Assembly: GCA_013339895.1 (NCBI GenBank)
Contig: JABACO010000051.1
Coordinates: 124,001-188,000, forward strand
Reading direction: 5' to 3'
Length of the DNA: 64,000 nt
Source of the DNA: Ephydatia muelleri
Taxonomy: Eukaryota; Porifera; Demospongiae; Spongillida; Spongillidae
This document shows, piece by piece, positions 57,109-64,000 of the stretch. The notes under the pieces are model-generated. The model ran no database searches. It saw nothing but the letters and a program-made list of their open reading frames with translations, and was not told the origin of the DNA. Position 1 is the first letter of the stretch, and each line of letters starts with the position of its first letter. The position numbers and the translations under genes are program-made.

Positions 57109-59390
57109 TCAAGAGAGACCATACATGCCTTCCACCACCAAATGCTTGACGAAAGTATTGCATACCTTAGGACCACTAAAATGCCCTGCATACTTACCAC
57201 CATGGCTCTCTTCCATTGCCTGTTGATGGAGATGTAGAGGTAACACTGCTCTTTTTACATTCGCTTGAGTTCCTCCTATGTAGAACAGGATTCCATCAAC
57301 AATGGAGAGTAGCTTTCCTGGAACAAAGTGAACTCCCAAAAGATGAACAGAGAACTCACAAGGTGGCATTACAGAGTCCACTCCACCATCTCCTGTACAC
57401 TGGGGTCATGTCGCTACTTGTCTGTGAAATCCTTCTCAGGCAGTTTTTCTGCATCACATGTCAGAAGGTCAGAGATGTCTATGGACTGGAAAGATGCAAC
57501 ATGGATTTCATCATCACATTGTTGGACTGCAGGTCCTAAAGGTGCACGAGATTATGCATCAGCATTGGAATTGCTCTTTCCTGACTTGTAAATAAGCTTG
57601 ATGGTCTTAAGACCACTCTCGTACACTTTACACCACCATCTGGCTTGTTTAATTGACGAACAAAAAAGGTAACAAAAATTAATGATACATTTTGGTGTTT
57701 TAAACTGTAACGATTGATTGAAAGTTGGCCACGTAAGACGTAAGACTGAAAAGCTAAAGACAATGATGAAGTATCTAGAAACCAAATCTTGTTGAAAACT
57801 ATTCGATTTTCGGGATGAAAATCAATGAAGAAGTTAGTTTTGAGGGGGGGTAACTAAATATTTATTATCAAATAACATACATCAATGAATAATTTCATTA
57901 TTCAAGTACACATTGCTAACTATGTAATACAATTGCACACTTTTTTATCTTCAGCTTTTACAGTTAAAGATAAAATTAAGATTTAAGAGAACATATAAAT
58001 AGTTTTTTTAGGCCAAGTGTGATGTTCTCAACTGTATAATCGACACAAAAAAACGGTACGGACCATTCCTTTGTTCATGCGAGTACCACAGGGCTGGACC
58101 AGGGGCTTTTTGACGGAGATATTATACCAGTTTGATGCATTTTTGACACTTGGCATGCCATTTCCTCTCTTGGAGCAAGTGGTGTGCGGAGAAGTGGTGC
58201 CCTCATAGGTTGAGATGTTTCAGTGTCAATCTCAAATTCAGGAATGTCTGTCTCTCGTCTCCTCCAGGCTAAATGATTAATGGAAACTTCCAACCGTTTC
58301 TCGTTAACTAGTAGTAAGTCTGATCTCTCTACCCCCAATGCTTCGTTTAGTTTTGCCTTCCTAGCTTCGTTCTCTGGTTAATCCTGGTAGTGTGAACTCA
58401 CGCATTCGAATCAGTGGTTTGTTCTGAGTGCTCTGTTGGTTCCACGATGACTGCTGAGCAAACACTCCCGATTTTTCTCCAATAGGTTCCATCCTTAGAT
58501 AGCCTTTCCTCTAAGGCCACTTGCAAACTGCAACAATTTTTCATTATCGGCCCAACCATTCCATTCAGCTGCCCTCTCCAATGATGGCAACCAATCATCT
58601 AATTGCACCTCCTGTGAGTCCCCACTGGAAGCATCTGTAAGCGGTGCTTTCCCTATTCATCTGTTGCCAGCCGCTTGTGAGGACAACGACTCTGTTGGGG
58701 ATGCTGTGCGTTGGCGCTTGAAGAACTCGTTGACTCACCGTGGGCTCTGCGATGCTGATGGAGTTGCTCGTGGAGGGACCTAATCTCATCCTCTTTAGCA
58801 TCAGCCTGTCTCAACTGCTCACACTTGGTTTTTCATACCTCCCTTAGTCGTTTATTGCATACGTCAAGTGGCATAGCAATTTGGCCTTTTCCTTGTTGGC
58901 TTTCAACAGCACTGCTTGGAGCAACTCGATATCATCGATATAATAGCTTACTAGCACATCCTTCTGCTCTGGCTGTCTTGACAGCATGTTACAAAACAGG
59001 TTTTGCTATTTTTACCAGCAGATCATCCTGTAAGAAACAGGAACACATCATTATACGCACAACAATGCTTTTAAAATTGTGAACCTTAAAAGAACTACTG
59101 CTGATTGAGAACGAATCTTTCATGGATTCTTCGAATGCCTTTTGAGAAGAGCCTGCTCATTTTCAATCTTTTTCAAACGTTTGCTGGAAAGTTTTCATTG
59201 TATCCAGAATTTCTTTTAGTGTTCCACTTAGTGGGTGTGGAGGTGTAAATCCTTGAACCGCCACTTGATGATGCTTCATCGTTGCGAATCTGTTCTGCAC
59301 TAGATGCTTGGTTACCACGGATGGGTGTTGTGGGGGTTGAATATGGTTGAAACCTTGCTGTTGCCGCCATTTGTCACAAAAAAAGCCATG
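57109..59390 (-). pseudogene. Degenerate Ty3/Gypsy retroelement (gag to integrase), minus strand
   Basis: Reading on the minus strand: a gag-like N-terminus near 59370 (MAATARFQPYSTPTTPIRG); a gag segment near 58600-58500 resembling WLPSLERAAEWNGW...KLLQFASGLRG; a pol segment at 58338-58075 with PLAPREEMACQVSKMHQTGI then SPSKSPWSSPVVL (RT start); the RNase H end at about 57650-57552 (YKSGKSNSNADA); and the integrase H2C2 region at 57240-57120 (EESHGGKYAGHF). The RT catalytic centre and the integrase core are missing or unrecognisable, and stops or frame changes separate all parts. I found no convincing LTR pair. It is on the opposite strand from the fragment at 55895, so these are two elements. 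Confidence 0.8.
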
Positions 59391-59469
59391 TGCACATGAA
59401 ACCAAGGCAAAGCGTAAGCTTCTAGCTTGATTCAAGTGGCTCCTAGTTTATAGTGAACTGTACTTAGGT

Positions 59470-62853
<3,384 letters not shown>

Positions 62854-62859
62854 AGATCT

Positions 62860-63560
62860 ATCTTAAAAACCTGCCACTGACACTAGCTGGAAAATAGAAG
62901 AATACCTTGGAGGAGCACATCTCACAACTACAATGTTCAGCTTGGGGAGCATGCCCGCACTGATGAAGTACAGGAGTATTGTGCGTTATTTTGCTCTGAA
63001 TGCTCTCTTGTTAATTGTGGTGATAACATAGAATTATGACATCACATGATCAGGTATAGTCTCTTTGTTGAGAAATGGAAGTTTTTGTGTTATTATCATT
63101 TATTTTATGTATGGAGTTCTGCTGGCAACATTCACTAAGGGTAAAAATCCGTTTAAGAACCACGTTTACTTTCAGAAATCACGGCTCTCTTTACACACCG
63201 AATTTTGTTATTATTTCTTTAAAACCCATTTCCAAATTCATCAAAGAACATGGATAAACGATTTGTTTGTCTCCATCTGGTATCATTGGCCTGTTTTGGA
63301 CCCCTTACGGGTTGGGAGTGTGTGACCTAATAAGAACCAATGGTCTAGATAGCATCACTGATGGGCTTACTGTTAAGTTAGACTTATTACAGCTGGATTA
63401 AATGTTTGCTTCAACCACTAGCTCAATCAATGATCAATACCTACATGTAACTGCTGATGCGGATGTGAATGCACACATACAAGCACACAGGTTGTAAAAG
63501 GTGCAAGTTCAAAATATTGGTGTGATGTGAGTAAGAGAGGGGGACAATGTTTTGAGTGAC
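62860..63560. other. No feature recognised
   Basis: Short ORFs only (for example 63065-63325) with no homology that I can name. Confidence 0.4.
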
Positions 63561-63562
63561 AT

Positions 63563-63949
63563 CTATATAGAAACCTCCACAGTCTCCAAAGGGGTAGGGG
63601 TAGTAATAGTCTTGGCAAGCCACTGGCGCCCTGGCTGCTCCTCTAGGATATCCTTTAGGAAGGTAACAAGCATACTGGAGGTCACTCCCTTCGAACTAAT
63701 CCTGAGCTTTGAGTCTAATTGCTTCCTAGTGACATATGACTTCCACTCTTGCTTATTTAACTTTTGGGCTTTAATGAACTGACTCAAGATACTCTTTGTA
63801 ATAATGCTGGTAGCTAAGTTGAAACTGGCAGGTAAAAAGCCCAGGGACTCAAGAAGAGTGACAACCATGTGCTGCTCTTCTAACATCTTTGCCTTGTCCT
63901 GTGCCTTTTTGGCAGCTCTTCCTCTCTCTTTCTCTTCTTTTCTTCTTTT
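63563..63949 (-). CDS. Unidentified partial ORF at the right window edge
   Basis: On the minus strand a 107-codon segment starts at Met 63886. It is preceded in frame by a basic stretch (KRRKEEKERGRAAKKAQDKA) open back to about 63949. A different frame upstream, to the window end, is Lys/Glu-rich (LDKEREAEQEKKAKQLEKEE), suggesting one coiled-coil N-terminus broken by an indel, or a splice. The main part has LLESLGFLPASFNLATSIIT and KLRISSKGVTSSMLVTFLKD. I do not recognise the family. Location next to the transposase relic makes a mobile-element origin likely. Confidence 0.4.
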   Translation of the reverse strand, partial: KRRKEEKERGRAAKKAQDKAKMLEEQHMVVTLLESLGFLPASFNLATSIITKSILSQFIKAQKLNKQEWKSYVTRKQLDSKLRISSKGVTSSMLVTFLKDILEEQPGRQWLAKTITTPTPLETVEVSI

Positions 63950-64000
63950 TCAAGTTGTTTTGCCTTCTTCTCCTGTTCTGCCTCCCTTTCTTTATCTAAT

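Overview
This is animal nuclear DNA, A+T-rich, with compact multi-exon genes (canonical GT-AG introns), many microsatellites and minisatellites, and dense mobile elements. A sponge (Porifera) is the best guess. The reasons are runs of calcium-binding EGF exons with very short introns, a lysine/glutamate repeat protein (ADPEKKKASVRESYK units) of a kind I associate with sponge mobile elements, and REL-endonuclease LINE-like elements with a Cys-rich N-terminus. This is inference; no rRNA or mitochondrial marker is present.

Layout. (1) 1548-11268, + strand: a complete 16-exon peroxisomal acyl-CoA oxidase gene (659 aa, ending in the peroxisomal signal SKL). Its introns carry at least six tandem-repeat tracts. 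Two of them copy a splice junction: a 44-bp unit repeats the acceptor and first bases of exon 6, and a 34-bp unit repeats the last bases and donor of exon 11. (2) 11778-11960, - strand: a 60-aa membrane microprotein resembling PIGBOS1. (3) 14280-17422, - strand: a six-exon, 256-aa membrane methyltransferase of the MddA/NnrU/nurim type. (4) 17870-18976, + strand, divergent from (3): a relic closely resembling the N-terminal zinc-binding region of RAG1 (IHP..FC..C, RING, VKC segments), with one frameshift and one in-frame TGA.

(5) 19340-28253: two REL-endonuclease non-LTR retroelement copies head to tail. The first is split by a 3,003-bp hAT-like element with an 8-bp target duplication, and both are broken. 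(6) 28450-34370: foldback and inverted-repeat elements, including a roughly 1.7-kb long-inverted-repeat element and the second member of a MITE family whose first member lies at 12548. (7) 35215-49811, + strand: a cell-surface gene with signal peptide, NIDO domain, 37 cbEGF exons, one transmembrane helix and a tyrosine-containing tail. Its EGF array has grown by tandem copying of exon-plus-intron blocks (1140 bp and 1347 bp), and at least two EGF exons are decaying.

(8) 49812-64000: a graveyard of retroelement and DNA-transposon remnants. It holds gag-like SR-rich repeats, Ty3/Gypsy fragments on both strands, a tnp2-like transposase relic with an N-terminal C2H2 finger, and an unidentified partial ORF at the right edge.

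The host genes show no operon-like link. They cover peroxisomal lipid oxidation, a mitochondrial or organelle-contact microprotein, a membrane methyltransferase and an adhesion or receptor-type surface protein. The most unusual items are the RAG1-N relic, the two splice-site minisatellites in one gene, and the MddA-like animal gene.
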